From positions 1 through 55,920 of the IMG/VR virus record IMGVR_UViG_3300005253_000382: 55,920 bases of DNA. One strand, written 5' to 3'. Both the position numbers and the translations under genes were made by a program. Below are positions 25,285-31,443 of this stretch, piece after piece. The stretch comes from a virus. Under the pieces are notes generated by a model. That model had not been told where the DNA came from and did no database searches. It was given only the letters and a program-made list of their open reading frames with translations. How positions within the stretch are numbered: the first letter of the stretch is position 1; each line of letters begins with the position of its first letter.

Positions 25285-25501
25285 GCAACTCCCTATCTAC
25301 CTTTATCACTACTCCTCGAGAATCCATATCCTTAAAGTGTTGTGTTATGAAATCCTCGTTGCTAGCACAAAAAGCAGGAGCTTCTCTATTCAGTGGATTA
25401 TACCAGCAGTCAGCCACAACACCCATAACCTTCTGAATGGCCTTACAGTGTTGGCAAAATAAATACTGAGTTGCTTCCCTTATCTCTTCTCGATTAGTCA
25501 T
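25268..25501 (-). CDS. small zinc-binding protein
   Basis: 77 residues. CQHC (residues 16-19) plus CW (32) and CAS (45) could form a zinc site. Acidic ends. The ATG is preceded by GGATAAG, a modest site. In the leader segment of the packaging operon, among other tiny Cys-rich proteins. Confidence 0.55.
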   Translation of the reverse strand: MTNREEIREATQYLFCQHCKAIQKVMGVVADCWYNPLNREAPAFCASNEDFITQHFKDMDSRGVVIKVDRELPEEQV

Positions 25502-25511
25502 CTTATCCGCT

Positions 25512-25769
25512 TTAACTTAACCACCCCCATAGTTTATAAAACCATCCATACCTTTCCCTTAAATAATGGTGATAAGCTACATACTCAGCTTCAATTTTCA
25601 TCCACATCAACCCCTCTCTAATATGTTTGATATAAGTCTCTGATGTATCCATTATTTCTCCCTTATGTAAAGTAAGCCTAAAATATGATAAAAATTTACC
25701 TGCTTGATTAACAATATAATAACCCCATCTCGTGTGCCCAACCCACTTCCCGAATAGTCCTTCACTCAC
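25512..25769 (-). CDS. hypothetical small protein (start uncertain)
   Basis: 85 residues from a GTG at 25769. The internal ATG at 25652 has the better AAGGGAG site and would give 46 residues (DTSETYIKHIREG...). The upstream part, WGYYIVNQAGKFLSYFR, looks protein-like and resembles a run in the product at 8817-9146, so both readings are kept. The C-terminus is aromatic (YGWFYKLWGWLS). Confidence 0.5.
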   Translation of the reverse strand: MSEGLFGKWVGHTRWGYYIVNQAGKFLSYFRLTLHKGEIMDTSETYIKHIREGLMWMKIEAEYVAYHHYLRERYGWFYKLWGWLS

Positions 25770-25834
25770 AACTGATACACACTACAACAGGCTAGTAACT
25801 GACGGATTAGTAACCTGGTATCCCTAGCTTCATT

Positions 25835-25996
25835 CTATTCTCCTATGGGACGCACTATATATGTAAACTTGCTGGGCTGAGGGTTTGCACCCTTCTTTGG
25901 TTTACTACGACAATCCCTACAGATACGATAGGTTGCGGTGTCGGTGCCACCATTGAATACAAAGTCCCTGCCGCATTGAGCACATACTACCCACAT
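25835..25996 (-). CDS. small zinc-ribbon protein
   Basis: 53 residues. CAQC (5-8) and CRDC (26-29) give a four-Cys ribbon with a basic C-terminal tail. AAGGAGGAG directly before the ATG. Such ribbons often precede packaging genes in phages. Role unknown. Confidence 0.6.
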   Translation of the reverse strand: MWVVCAQCGRDFVFNGGTDTATYRICRDCRSKPKKGANPQPSKFTYIVRPIGE

Positions 25997-26005
25997 ATCT
26001 CCTCC

Positions 26006-26152
26006 TTAATACTCAGGTACGATATTACCGTCTGCATCCAGCTCTTGGGTCTTAACAACAGGTCTTAACACACGCTGTTTTAGCCTCAGATTGCGCATAT
26101 AGTCCTTCATATATGTACGCTGATAGTCTTTCTTAGCTTGTCCCTTCAACAT
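26006..26152 (-). CDS. small basic helical protein
   Basis: 48 residues, with the motif KKDYQRTYMKDYMRNLRLKQ, a pattern frequently found in short phage proteins next to terminase and HNH genes. Its ATG lies inside the end of the DUF5681 gene (20-base overlap) and is preceded by AAGGAG. Possibly DNA-binding. Confidence 0.6.
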   Translation of the reverse strand: MLKGQAKKDYQRTYMKDYMRNLRLKQRVLRPVVKTQELDADGNIVPEY

Positions 26153-26504
26153 TATACTTCTCCTTCAGCTCCCGGGTACCATTCATTGCGCCTGTAAGCC
26201 GTTTCTGGGCTTGTTCTAAGAGTTCGGGTGTTGTATGAGCCATAATGCCCAATGTTAGCCTGGTTTCAGTTACCTTACCATCAGTGCGGTCTATGTATTC
26301 CCTTATAGCAGACATATCCCCTCGAATAGCCAGGGCATAGAGTGTATCAGCTACTTTCTTGTTGTCCTCTGGGTTTCTATTCTTTAAGAGTGTAGTAACT
26401 GAACTCTTTGGCCTGCCGTTAGGATTACCAGATTGACCAGGCTGCCATCCCTTAGCTGGATCGGGGTTTTTATAACCATAATCATTGCTATTTCGTTGTA
26501 CCAT
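26133..26504 (-). CDS. DUF5681-type protein, candidate terminase small subunit
   Basis: 123 residues from the ATG at 26504. N-terminal motif KGWQPGQSGNPNGRPKS (19-35) is the DUF5681 signature, found in proteins encoded just upstream of large terminases. The remainder is helical with a possible DNA-binding helix (MSAIREYIDRTDGKVTE). First gene of the leftward packaging operon. An ATG 33 bases upstream is in frame but lacks a ribosome-binding site. The -10 box lies so close that transcription would begin at or near this ATG. Confidence 0.7.
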   Translation of the reverse strand: MVQRNSNDYGYKNPDPAKGWQPGQSGNPNGRPKSSVTTLLKNRNPEDNKKVADTLYALAIRGDMSAIREYIDRTDGKVTETRLTLGIMAHTTPELLEQAQKRLTGAMNGTRELKEKYNVEGTS

Positions 26505-26510
26505 TATCTT

Positions 26511-26519
26511 ATTATACCA
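26511..26519 (-). promoter_or_regulatory. extended -10 promoter for leftward packaging operon
   Basis: On the minus strand TGGTATAAT (TGn plus perfect TATAAT). No good -35 at 17 bases. The predicted start point (seven bases downstream) falls at about 26504, the A of the ATG of the DUF5681 gene, implying a leaderless transcript. Confidence 0.6.
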
Positions 26520-26593
26520 CAAACAGATTAAAAACACATTTCAGAACAGATTAGGCACAAAATAAATATTCAGCTCACGCCTAGGGGGGGGTA

Positions 26594-26622
26594 TTGACAG
26601 CCTGACTAGACTATAGTAAAAT
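26594..26622 (+). promoter_or_regulatory. strong sigma70-type promoter for rightward operon
   Basis: TTGACA (26594-26599), 17-base spacer, TAAAAT (26617-26622). Perfect -35 and 5/6 -10 at the optimal distance. Drives the plus-strand operon 26653-29437, divergent from the packaging operon. Confidence 0.85.
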
Positions 26623-26652
26623 GAGACTAGAATAAACAAAGGGGGCAAGGCG

Positions 26653-26832
26653 ATGACAACAATCAACAAGCATTATATCTTACACCTTGCAGACGAAGAT
26701 GGCACAATTCTCGATAGTATCGACCTCTTCGAGTACAACCTTGATAAATCCATAGCACAGAGTGATATTTGCCATACCATACAATATGCCATTGAGGTTT
26801 GGGAACAACAGCAAGAGAAAAAAGGCAGCTAA
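26653..26832 (+). CDS. hypothetical small protein, first gene of rightward operon
   Basis: 59 residues, TTINKHYILHLADEDGTILD... ending EQQQEKKGS. Beta hairpin then helix. Good GGGGGCAAGG ribosome-binding region, about 25 bases after the promoter's likely start point. Early expression expected. Function unknown. Confidence 0.65.
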   Translation: MTTINKHYILHLADEDGTILDSIDLFEYNLDKSIAQSDICHTIQYAIEVWEQQQEKKGS

Positions 26833-26859
26833 CCTAACAAATAGAATAAAGGAGGGATA

Positions 26860-27054
26860 ATGAAAAAAGGTAGCTTAGAAGGGCTAGCCTTGGATAGAAT
26901 AAAAGAATTATTAGAAGTGATTGAGCGTTCCATAACAAGAGAATGTGCGGACAAAGGCGAAGAACTTAAATCTGGCACTCACTTGTGTGATATTTCGGTA
27001 GCTAATACTGATGCCAAAAGATGGGTTAGGGCATTACTGGAAGAACTGACATAG
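26860..27054 (+). CDS. hypothetical small protein
   Basis: 64 residues; helical N-terminal half (LDRIKELLEVIERSITREC), then a C/H/C trio (C, HLC) and a helical end. AAAGGAGG before the ATG. Followed by the structured non-coding stretch at 27.1 kb. Confidence 0.65.
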   Translation: MKKGSLEGLALDRIKELLEVIERSITRECADKGEELKSGTHLCDISVANTDAKRWVRALLEELT

Positions 27055-27098
27055 GCGAACTATGAAGTAGCGAGTGATATTGAACTTAATATATGAAA

Positions 27099-27118
27099 TA
27101 GCACCTTAACAATTGAAT
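27099..27118 (+). repeat. junction repeat R3, copy 1
   Basis: TAGCACCTTAACAATTGAAT, identical to 27697-27716. Here it is non-coding. A variant (AATAATTGAATAGA) begins the leader RNA at 41.4 kb on the other strand. Confidence 0.8.
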
Positions 27119-27285
27119 AGAGCCTGCTGGTGTCCTGTATATCGGTAATCCAGCTTGGATGATAGCTGATGAGCCAAAGGCACAAGCCCTCAATGTCCGT
27201 CTAGTTCAAAATAGCTAACCGCTTGACTATCTGGCCGGGGGTTGAGGTCCCCGGTCAGCCGTGAGGCGGTAAGTAAATAAAGGAG
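27119..27285 (+). ncRNA. structured untranslated region in rightward operon
   Basis: Non-coding stretch between two small genes. It contains a 10-pair hairpin (27231-27240 with 27249-27258, loop GTTGAGGT) nested inside CCGC/GCGG (27219-27222 with 27266-27269), just before the AAAGGAGG of the next gene. Upstream is a weaker GCTGG/CCAGC hairpin and the string CTGATGAGCCAAAGGC. The hairpin lacks a U-run, so it is not a terminator. It may control translation or stability of downstream genes. Whether it is an independent RNA is unknown. Confidence 0.5.
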
Positions 27286-27292
27286 GGATGAG

Positions 27293-27469
27293 ATGCCACT
27301 AACACCTGAACAACAAGAGTTTGTTAAGGAAGTAGATGAGTTCAAGATTCAATCACACAATGTACTAAAGGAAGCCCGGGAATTAGATGCTAAAGCCATA
27401 TCTATTATCAAACGCTTTAACAAGCTTGAGAAAATAATTAAGGATATGGCAAAGGAACACGGATTATAA
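27293..27469 (+). CDS. small coiled-coil protein
   Basis: 58 residues, all helical: LTPEQQEFVKEVDEFKIQ then ELDAKAISIIKRFNKLEKII. AAAGGAGGGATGAG upstream. Just downstream of the structured hairpin. Function unknown. Confidence 0.65.
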   Translation: MPLTPEQQEFVKEVDEFKIQSHNVLKEARELDAKAISIIKRFNKLEKIIKDMAKEHGL

Positions 27470-27494
27470 TACTCTAGCTGAGGAGGTTTAGAAG

Positions 27495-27707
27495 ATGACC
27501 CCGGAAAAGCGATATAAGAAATACCTGAAAGACCTGATTACTCAAGTAGAAATTCATCTTACTGATATAGATAAAATTATGAAACTACCTGAGAGCAACA
27601 AGAGAGGTCAACTTATCGCCAAATCGTGTAATAACTTGGATTTGGTGAAAGATATGGCAAGGCACTTTGGACTTGGTTTGCCCTTCAAAAAGAAAGTAGC
27701 ACCTTAA
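27495..27707 (+). CDS. small basic helical protein
   Basis: 70 residues, TPEKRYKKYLKDLITQVEIH ... with a basic end (PFKKKVAP). GAGGAGG precedes the ATG. Its last codons lie inside the R3 repeat. Similar in style to the preceding gene, perhaps a diverged duplicate. Function unknown. Confidence 0.65.
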   Translation: MTPEKRYKKYLKDLITQVEIHLTDIDKIMKLPESNKRGQLIAKSCNNLDLVKDMARHFGLGLPFKKKVAP

Positions 27708-27716
27708 CAATTGAAT
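27697..27716 (+). repeat. junction repeat R3, copy 2
   Basis: Same 20 bases as 27099-27118, here covering the last three codons and stop of the upstream gene plus nine bases beyond it. Confidence 0.8.
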
Positions 27717-27736
27717 GTTAAGGAAAGGAAGGGAAG

Positions 27737-27883
27737 ATGTCGCCAACAATGATTAGGTATCTCAGGGACAATTACTGCCTACAGTTTGGACATTGTAAGC
27801 TCCGTTCTCACCCTTGCATCAAGAACCTGGAGGAAGTGAGGGTTGTATGTATGGAGTGTAAGAAATTATCGAGAGGAGGTTAG
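27737..27883 (+). CDS. small Cys-rich protein
   Basis: 48 residues with five cysteines: C14, C20, C27 and CMEC near the C-terminus, likely a zinc knuckle. AAGGAAGGGAAG precedes the ATG. Function unknown. Confidence 0.55.
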   Translation: MSPTMIRYLRDNYCLQFGHCKLRSHPCIKNLEEVRVVCMECKKLSRGG

Positions 27884-27889
27884 TATGAA

Positions 27890-27923
27890 GAAGTATCAGA
27901 TAATATATGCTGAAAGGGGAAGG
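27890..27923 (+). repeat. RBS-leader repeat R2, copy 1
   Basis: Contains AAGTATCAGATAATATATGC followed by TGAAAGGGGAAGG. The same module (TATATGCTGAAAGG plus purines) precedes genes at 29162 on this strand, and 36389 and 37562 on the opposite strand. Confidence 0.7.
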
Positions 27924-27927
27924 TTTA

Positions 27928-28353
27928 ATGTTTGAAGTTAAATATAAGGCGCTGAGTTTTAAGCAACCTTGGGCGTGGTTGATGTGTAAGGGATTTAAGG
28001 ATATAGAGAATCGGAATTGGCAAACAAGATTCAGGGGGCGGATTTATGTCCACGCTAGTAAATCGCAATCAGATATGGACAAGGAGACTCTAGCTTTTAT
28101 GCTGAAACGATTGTCGAACAGGCAAGCTAGTGAGTTTATGCTTGCTTATAGCCGATTGACTTTTGGGGCGATAATAGGCGAGCTAAATATTACTGGATGT
28201 GTGGATTTACACCCTAGCCCGTGGTTCTTTGGAAAGTATGGTTTTATGGTTAGCGAGCCAGTCCTTTATGACAAGCCAATCCCGTGTAGGGGTAAACCTA
28301 GTTTTTTCACCCCAGAGCTAACTGAAGTGAGTATCTTTAAGTTGGGGCAATGA
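27928..28353 (+). CDS. ASCH-domain protein
   Basis: 141 residues from the ATG at 27928 (AAGG upstream). The N-terminus, ALSFKQPWAWLM.KGFKDIENRNW, followed by FRGRIYVHASKS, matches the ASCH/PUA-like fold (S..QPWA..I..G.K..E.R.W...RG...IHA). ASCH proteins bind RNA or act as small nucleotide-processing enzymes; some hydrolyse N4-acetylcytidine. Here an RNA-binding or nucleotide role in early infection is inferred. The stop lies within repeat R1. Confidence 0.75.
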   Translation: MFEVKYKALSFKQPWAWLMCKGFKDIENRNWQTRFRGRIYVHASKSQSDMDKETLAFMLKRLSNRQASEFMLAYSRLTFGAIIGELNITGCVDLHPSPWFFGKYGFMVSEPVLYDKPIPCRGKPSFFTPELTEVSIFKLGQ

Positions 28354-28376
28354 AGTAGAGAGTGATATAGAAATTA
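28342..28376 (+). repeat. dispersed junction repeat R1, plus-strand copy
   Basis: TTGGGGCAATGAAGTAGAGA followed by GTGATATAGAAATTA. Near-identical copies end two minus-strand genes (36179-36212 and 36931-36963), and a weaker one lies at 27054-27087. Each is read in a different frame. Confidence 0.8.
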
Positions 28377-28388
28377 AAGGAGGTCAAG

Positions 28389-28664
28389 ATGACAGATAAA
28401 CTGGTGGAGAAGTGCTTGTTGACACCTGAAGAAATGAAAGAGGCGTGGCTAAAAGCCTGTAGAGAGAATACTACACTAGATATGCTCAACTATCCGCAGG
28501 TCATAACCAAAGATCAACTAATCAAGGCCATCCCCATCATAGCCGAGGAGATAAAGAGGGAGTTGGAGTTAGAAAGCTACGGAGACCCTAGAGTTACTGA
28601 TTGGGTAAAAATCTCTTATAGTGATTGGCACACATTCTGGGAAAAATATAAAGGAGGTAAATGA
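28389..28664 (+). CDS. hypothetical protein
   Basis: 91 residues, charged and helical (LLTPEEMKEAWLKACREN), with W-rich end (WVKISYSDWHTFWEKYKGGK). AAAGGAGG before the ATG. Overlaps the next ATG by 4 bases. Function unknown. Confidence 0.7.
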   Translation: MTDKLVEKCLLTPEEMKEAWLKACRENTTLDMLNYPQVITKDQLIKAIPIIAEEIKRELELESYGDPRVTDWVKISYSDWHTFWEKYKGGK

Positions 28665-29095
28665 TGCAAGAGACTAAACAATTAGAGGAACAAATCAAGG
28701 TGGTGGCTGAGGCGAGACAACGGGCACAGAATGCAGTAGCAGTTAAGACCGCCTGTCAAAGAGAATGGGTGGACGAGAACAAAGATATGCTTGACATTGT
28801 TGTTGCTGTAGCACAAGAAGTAACCGAAGCCGAAGTCAAGCTCCGAGAACTCACACTCCAAGCCTATGCTGAGACCGGCAACAAAGCACCGGCAGTAGGT
28901 GTGGGTATCAGGGAAGTAACCAAGCTAGACTATGATGGCAAGGTTGCCTTTGACTGGGCTAAGTCGCACAAGATGGCATTGAAACTAGATGTATCAGCCT
29001 TTGAGAAGATAGCGAAGGCAGACACACCTGATTTTGTCAAAATCACTACTGAACCACAGGCTACAATAGCTACTGAACTTAATAAGGTGGAGTAA
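28661..29095 (+). CDS. conserved phage coiled-coil protein
   Basis: 144 residues. Long N-terminal helix (residues 1-75) and a C-terminal domain with AETGNKAPAVGVGIREVTKL, AFDWAKSH and AIATELNK-like ending TIATEL. I recognise this layout from phage early regions, where it lies near recombination or single-strand-binding genes, but it has no assigned function. Overlaps the upstream gene by 4 bases. Confidence 0.65.
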   Translation: MMQETKQLEEQIKVVAEARQRAQNAVAVKTACQREWVDENKDMLDIVVAVAQEVTEAEVKLRELTLQAYAETGNKAPAVGVGIREVTKLDYDGKVAFDWAKSHKMALKLDVSAFEKIAKADTPDFVKITTEPQATIATELNKVE

Positions 29096-29128
29096 ACGAA
29101 CCCATAATCGCCATGAGAGCGAGGTAGA

Positions 29129-29160
29129 GAAGTATCAGATATATGCTGAAAGGAGGAGGA
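29129..29160 (+). repeat. RBS-leader repeat R2, copy 2
   Basis: AAGTATCAGATATATGCTGA followed by AAGGAGGAGG, immediately before the TTG start at 29162. Confidence 0.7.
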
Positions 29161-29161
29161 A

Positions 29162-29437
29162 TTGAAAGAACTTGAACTTGAAGACCTTACTAAGCAAGAG
29201 TTAATAGAGTTAATCAAAAACAATATATACTTTGTTTTCAGTTTCAAACAGCGTGACCTCATAGAGATTAAATGGAAATCGAAGAATAAGGAAGCTAGTA
29301 GAATTATGGGCGAAGCCGTAGAGGAGCAAGCTCTTTACTCAGAGGGAACAGATATGACCAGTCTTGCAAAATGGGATGAGGCAAGCCCTAGCCAAAGCAG
29401 AATAATCACGCACTACAATCTAGGAAAGAGCCGGTGA
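29162..29437 (+). CDS. hypothetical protein, last gene of rightward operon
   Basis: 91 residues from a TTG start with a strong GGAGGAGG. Acidic helical N-terminus (KELELEDLTKQELIELIKNN), then beta and a Ser-rich tail. The stop is inside the operon terminator stem. Function unknown. Confidence 0.6.
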   Translation: MKELELEDLTKQELIELIKNNIYFVFSFKQRDLIEIKWKSKNKEASRIMGEAVEEQALYSEGTDMTSLAKWDEASPSQSRIITHYNLGKSR

Positions 29438-29457
29438 GTCATATCGGCTTTTTCTTT
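29427..29457 (+). terminator. intrinsic terminator of rightward operon
   Basis: AGCCG (29429-29433) pairs with CGGCT (29445-29449), followed by TTTTTCTTT. Reading the other way, the same stem lacks a good U-run. A separate CCAAGC/GCTTGG hairpin lies at 29463-29483 next to the end of the convergent gene. Confidence 0.75.
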
Positions 29458-29472
29458 ACCTTCCAAGCCCAC

Positions 29473-29703
29473 TTAGTGCTTGGTTACACGAGAGGCATAC
29501 TCGTCAAATAGCTCCCTGATTTTATTCTTTTCTGCCCACGGAGGCGGTTCCTTATACTCAGCTATACATTCAGACCAGGGGCAATTCAAACATTCTCCCT
29601 TAACCTTGACAATCTTACCGTTTATCACCTTTTTAATGAGGTAATGTTTACAACCCTGATAGTCTTTATATGTGGGTTCTATGTCTTTCTTTTCAGTAAT
29701 CAT
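29473..29703 (-). CDS. Cys-containing small protein, last gene of leftward early operon
   Basis: 76 residues. CKHYLIKK...CLNCPWSEC resembles a small zinc or Fe-S binding module (C18, C38, C41, C46). Charged C-terminus. Convergent with the rightward operon. Function unknown. Confidence 0.6.
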   Translation of the reverse strand: MITEKKDIEPTYKDYQGCKHYLIKKVINGKIVKVKGECLNCPWSECIAEYKEPPPWAEKNKIRELFDEYASRVTKH

Positions 29704-29734
29704 TGTCCATCTTTCACCACACAGTTCTCATCTA

Positions 29735-29818
29735 CTATAACCTGGGCATAATAAAGTAAAAGCTCCAATACAGTCGGTCCTCTAGGTTTTTAGTCCCGGC
29801 ATCTTTTACTTTAGGCAT
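29735..29818 (-). CDS. possible tiny protein
   Basis: 27 residues, PKVKDAGTKNLEDRLYWSFY... AAGG lies just before the ATG, which overlaps the coiled-coil gene's end region. Evidence is only spacing and frame; could be non-coding. Confidence 0.25.
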   Translation of the reverse strand: MPKVKDAGTKNLEDRLYWSFYFIMPRL

Positions 29819-29822
29819 AGCC

Positions 29823-30092
29823 TTAATGTTTTCGCTCCAATATCGTGACGATGCGTCTAGTTGTTTCAATCCCCATGTTGATAGTCTTATTCATTGATTC
29901 CATGTTTCCCTGCATCAGCATCACACCTTGCTGTATTTCGGCATGTTGTTTGTCATTTTGTTTAATTAGGGTAGCAACATCGTCAACCAAATGGTGAAAA
30001 TCGTTTGTTAGAAATTTCCTCCATTCTTTCTGGAAGTCACGAAAGTCCTTTCCCAATTTCTCGACGGGGTCTTTCTTCTTTTCCTCGCTCAT
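29823..30092 (-). CDS. coiled-coil protein beside the switch region
   Basis: 89 residues from the ATG at 30092 (GGAGC upstream). Lys/Glu-rich start (SEEKKKDPVEKLGKDFRDFQ), then a long heptad helix to the C-terminus. No HTH. Its promoter overlaps several inverted repeats, so it may be tightly controlled. Function unknown. Confidence 0.65.
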   Translation of the reverse strand: MSEEKKKDPVEKLGKDFRDFQKEWRKFLTNDFHHLVDDVATLIKQNDKQHAEIQQGVMLMQGNMESMNKTINMGIETTRRIVTILERKH

Positions 30093-30126
30093 TGTCCTAG
30101 CTCCTTTTTTTTTATAGCACCTTTTT

Positions 30127-30203
30127 ATCAAGTCTGTCTAACTTGATAAACTTGTCAGCCCTGACAATCTGTAGCTAGTATAACACATTTGACCAAAAGT
30201 CAA
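30127..30203 (-). promoter_or_regulatory. leftward promoter with palindromic operators
   Basis: Extended -10 TGTTATACT (hexamer 30177-30182) with a TTGACT (30198-30203) 15 bases upstream. Three inverted repeats overlap or flank it: ATCAAGT/ACTTGAT (30127-30147), TTGTCAgcccTGACAA (30152-30167, just past the start point) and TTGACcaaaaGTCAA (30189-30203, over the -35). A dimeric repressor is the likely reader. Confidence 0.6.
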
Positions 30204-30312
30204 CACCTGGAGCAATTATTTTGTGCCTGAGTGAAAATATTTTTGGTGATTTTCTTACTTTTTCTCACTATTCCTTACATTTTCGGGGTATTTTGAGTAA
30301 AAAGTCAAGTTA

Positions 30313-30327
30313 TTGACACTTTGTCAA
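30313..30327. promoter_or_regulatory. palindromic operator upstream of GIY-YIG gene
   Basis: TTGACActtTGTCAA, perfect 6-base half-sites separated by three bases, eight bases before the -35 of the rightward promoter. Related half-sites occur at 30152-30203. The interval 30093-30384 holds only these control elements and AT-rich DNA. Confidence 0.6.
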
Positions 30328-30334
30328 CCATATC

Positions 30335-30362
30335 TTGACATCCCCTAGTTTAGGAGTATGAT
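30335..30362 (+). promoter_or_regulatory. promoter for GIY-YIG gene
   Basis: TTGACA (30335-30340), 16-base spacer, TATGAT (30357-30362). The transcript reaches the ATG at 30385 after a short leader containing GGGGGTGAT. Confidence 0.75.
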
Positions 30363-30384
30363 CCACATTAAAGGGGGTGATATT

Positions 30385-30708
30385 ATGGCAGAGACACCAA
30401 CAATTAGTTGGGCTGGAACATCCGGGGAAAAGTACCTCTACTGGATTTATGCAATTGGAACCTCTTTTAAAGCTGAACCTGGTAACTATATCTTCGCCAA
30501 AGAAACCAAACCCAATACATGGGCACCAGTTTATATTGGTCAAACGGGCAACCTCAGTGAACGCTTAAATAACCATGATGAAATGCCATGTATCAAGCGA
30601 AATGGGGGCACCCATATACATGCCCATATCAATAATGCTGGGGAAACTACACGTTTAGCAGAAGAAAGAGACTTGGTTTCAAAATGGTCGCCTCCCTGTA
30701 ATGGATAA
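30385..30708 (+). CDS. GIY-YIG nuclease-like protein
   Basis: 107 residues from the ATG at 30385, preceded by GGGGGTGAT. Motifs: YIFAKE (around 35) as the degenerate GIY, VYIGQTGNLSERL (49-61) as YIG plus the catalytic Arg, and a helix with E93 (RLAEERDLV). A stand-alone GIY-YIG domain without a DNA-binding tail, with the first motif (usually GIY) altered to YIF as in several phage homologues. Stands alone on the plus strand within the early region under an operator-flanked promoter. DNA cleavage is likely but substrate unknown. Confidence 0.75.
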   Translation: MAETPTISWAGTSGEKYLYWIYAIGTSFKAEPGNYIFAKETKPNTWAPVYIGQTGNLSERLNNHDEMPCIKRNGGTHIHAHINNAGETTRLAEERDLVSKWSPPCNG

Positions 30709-30713
30709 ACAGA

Positions 30714-30887
30714 CTAACTAATAACATCAGGTTTATTTGTTTCATCAACAATTGTGCCAGGCGGATTACCAAGACACGTTTCAACTGCGTGACCGTTCCT
30801 ATCTAGCCACTCTAAGAAGTCATCCATTTTGCTGTCAGGAACGGTATACTCCATACTGTTGTTGATAAGTAGATGATTACTAGGCAT
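30714..30887 (-). CDS. hypothetical small protein
   Basis: 57 residues, PSNHLLINNSMEYTVPDSKM then DDFLEWLDRNGHAVE... Perfect AAAGGAGGTGAAAGT before the ATG. Convergent with the GIY-YIG gene. Function unknown. Confidence 0.65.
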   Translation of the reverse strand: MPSNHLLINNSMEYTVPDSKMDDFLEWLDRNGHAVETCLGNPPGTIVDETNKPDVIS

Positions 30888-30944
30888 ACTTTCACCTCCT
30901 TTCTACGTGTGTCAAGGGGAACATCACCGCAGGTTAGTAATACT

Positions 30945-31076
30945 TCAGGATAGTTCATTTTCCCTCTGAGGTGTTACGATTGGAATAACCAGTCGCCAAC
31001 ACCTAGAGCAAAATCTTATAATATCGCATGTAATCCATAAATGGCCGTATCCGCATATAGGGCAAATTCTTATCAT
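30945..31076 (-). CDS. small zinc-ribbon protein
   Basis: 43 residues. CPIC (5-8) and CSRC (23-26) give a four-Cys ribbon. The ATG overlaps the upstream stop region (TAAATGATAAG). Function unknown. Confidence 0.6.
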   Translation of the reverse strand: MIRICPICGYGHLWITCDIIRFCSRCWRLVIPIVTPQRENELS

Positions 31077-31370
31077 TTAATCCTCCTCTGGGATAAAGAT
31101 TACCCATCCCTTCTTACCACACTGCCTTATCAAATTATCGGGATTATGTATATCAAGGGTTTCTTCGTGATTCCCCTTAGCCTCAATGACAAGAGACCAT
31201 GTAGTTGTAGCTTCTACCTTTGTGCCATAACTCTTTTTCAATTCCCTCAACATCGCATCAGCACCAGCTTCATAAGCAGAAAATTCAGGTTGCTCATTCC
31301 AACTTTCCTCGCCAAAATCTCCAGTTTTATGAAAGGGATTATCCCAATTCTCTTTAGGTCTCCAACTCAT
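31077..31370 (-). CDS. hypothetical early protein
   Basis: 97 residues from the ATG at 31370, chosen for the AAAGGAGGAGAAA just before it. N-terminus W-rich (SWRPKENWDNPFHKTGDF), then an EAGADAML..LK helix and beta strands (TWSLVIEAKG, KGWVIFIPEE). Function unknown. Confidence 0.65.
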   Translation of the reverse strand: MSWRPKENWDNPFHKTGDFGEESWNEQPEFSAYEAGADAMLRELKKSYGTKVEATTTWSLVIEAKGNHEETLDIHNPDNLIRQCGKKGWVIFIPEED

Positions 31371-31428
31371 TTTCTCCTCCTTTCCGTTACTCATCAGGCT
31401 TAATCAGCCTGCAATATAGATTACATTG

Positions 31429-31437
31429 TGTTAAAAT
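31429..31437 (+). promoter_or_regulatory. extended -10 promoter for plus-strand HNH gene
   Basis: TGTTAAAAT (TGn plus TAAAAT). The predicted start point falls at 31444, the first base of the HNH ATG, so the message would be leaderless. Confidence 0.5.
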
Positions 31438-31443
31438 AAAGTT

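Noticed and set aside
26594-26616. Alternative -10 (TATAGT) 12 bases after TTGACA
   Set aside because: The spacing is too short; TAAAAT at 17 bases is the proper partner.
27171-27195. Hammerhead-ribozyme-like string CTGATGAGCCAAAGGC
   Set aside because: The required GAAA after stem II is missing (ACAA instead), and no flanking stems with a cleavage triplet could be drawn.
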